5,882 bases of DNA from an uncultured Pseudomonadales bacterium. GTDB lineage: Bacteria > Pseudomonadota > Gammaproteobacteria > Pseudomonadales > IMCC2047. The stretch's first letter is position 1. Every line of letters begins with the position of its first letter. A model generated the notes under the pieces. It made no database searches, had not been told where the DNA came from, and saw only the letters and a list, made by a program, of their open reading frames with translations. The position numbers were made by a program, and so were the translations under genes. The DNA lies in NCBI GenBank assembly GCA_947258895.1, contig CAMYKE010000106.1, forward strand, positions 1-5,882, read 5' to 3'. Positions 5,380 through 5,882 of the stretch are shown piece after piece.

Positions 5380-5406
5380 TTTATTCCCTTGCCTCTGGAA
5401 AGTCAA
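5378..5406 (-). promoter_or_regulatory. Possible promoter for corB behind ypjD
   Basis: On the minus strand TTGACT (5406-5401, five of six to TTGACA), a 17-base spacer and TAAAAA (5383-5378, four of six to TATAAT). It starts two bases after the ypjD stop. Transcription would begin near 5371, which would leave the Shine-Dalgarno at 5379-5372 out of the mRNA, so promoter and SD cannot both serve the same transcript. Confidence 0.3.
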
Positions 5407-5408
5407 GA

Positions 5409-5882
5409 CTACTGATTGCTGCCGGTTTGCAGGATGATCTCCAACACCATCTTGGTACCGAAATAGGCCAGCACCAACAGCAGGTAGCCGCCGATAGTGA
5501 AGCGGATGGCGAGGGTGCCGCGCCAGCCGAGTCGATAGCGGCCCAGCAACAGCGTCGAAAAGATGATCCAGGCGAAGATCGACAGCAGGGTCTTGTGGGC
5601 GAGATGCTGGGCGAACATATCCTCGATAAAGATCATTCCACTCAGGATGGCCGCGGTCAGGAACAGGACGCCCACCCATATCAACTGGAACAGGATCTTT
5701 TCCATCAGTTGCAATGGTGGCAAGTGCATGATCATGCCGCCCACCAGCTGGTGTCTCAAATGGTGATCCTGGATGGCGAGCAACCCTGCCTGCACGGCGG
5801 CAATGGTGAGCACGCTGTAGGCAAGCAGGGAAAGTAAAATATGGGCGGCGATACTGGTAGCTGTAACGGGCCTGGCAAGTTC
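5409..5882 (-). CDS. ypjD: YpjD-like cytochrome c assembly family membrane protein (N-terminus missing)
   Basis: The frame is open to the right edge, so only the last 157 residues are seen; the GTG at 5813 is internal and is not taken as the start. The fragment shows HILLSLLAYSVLTIAAVQ (window residues 14-31), PPLQLMEKILFQLIWVG (55-71), AQHLAHKTLLSIFAW (91-105) and RLGWRGTLAIRF (116-127), typical of the YpjD branch of the CcsA/CcmC-like family. Hydrophobic helices cover most of it. H14 and H96 sit where CcsA proteins place heme-ligating histidines, but the tryptophan-rich WWD signature is absent between them, as far as visible, so a heme-handling role is unproven. YpjD has been tied by its gene context to corB, which follows after 61 bases on the same strand. 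In E. coli ffh lies on the other side of ypjD, so ffh beyond the right edge is a testable expectation. Confidence 0.9.
   Translation of the reverse strand, partial: ELARPVTATSIAAHILLSLLAYSVLTIAAVQAGLLAIQDHHLRHQLVGGMIMHLPPLQLMEKILFQLIWVGVLFLTAAILSGMIFIEDMFAQHLAHKTLLSIFAWIIFSTLLLGRYRLGWRGTLAIRFTIGGYLLLVLAYFGTKMVLEIILQTGSNQ

Noticed and set aside
5427..5837. A 136-residue plus-strand open frame opposite ypjD
   Set aside because: Gln/His/Asp-rich reverse reading of hydrophobic membrane helices, a well-known artefact.

Overview
The window looks like ordinary chromosomal DNA of a gammaproteobacterium. The main reasons are the ypjD-corB (yfjD) pair in the order known from Escherichia coli, the zinc-ribbon Nudix hydrolase, the short DUF1289 Cys-cluster protein and the Yip1-family membrane protein, all of which resemble gammaproteobacterial families. 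A marine or environmental lineage near Cellvibrionales or Pseudomonadales would fit, but that is only an impression from protein style. There is no sign of phage, insertion sequences, CRISPR, tRNA or rRNA, and no clear break in base composition.

Layout. Bases 1-1671 (+) are the 3' part of a fused LplT-like MFS permease and PlsC-type acyltransferase, cut by the left edge. Next on the same strand are dodecin (1742-1954) and a NIF3/YqfO-like small protein (1973-2305), probably co-transcribed. A zinc-ribbon Nudix hydrolase (2857-2318, -) converges on them with a gap of only 12 bases. It diverges from a 65-residue DUF1289 Cys-cluster protein (3042-3239, +), whose predicted promoter has a perfect 13-base palindrome between its -35 and -10. 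A strong GC hairpin with U-tracts on both strands (3240-3268) ends both the DUF1289 gene and the convergent Yip1-family gene (3925-3323, -). The right third is a minus-strand unit: ypjD (cut by the right edge, stop at 5409) followed by corB (5347-4067), a CNNM/CorC-family membrane protein with CBS domains.

Functional picture. The genes are mostly housekeeping or accessory: lysophospholipid uptake and re-acylation, flavin storage, nucleotide-derivative hydrolysis, and divalent-cation transport or resistance. They form several independent transcription units, not one pathway. I see no previously undescribed multi-gene system here.

The parts worth a second look are regulatory. (1) corB seems to start at TTG, directly behind an in-frame four-codon minigene that carries the good Shine-Dalgarno sequence. 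(2) The corB-yip1 gap holds a symmetric TATTATA -10 box that could fire in both directions. (3) Its plus-strand arm leads after about 67 bases into a canonical hairpin plus U-tract, making a candidate small RNA antisense to the corB 3' end. All three are inferences from sequence alone.
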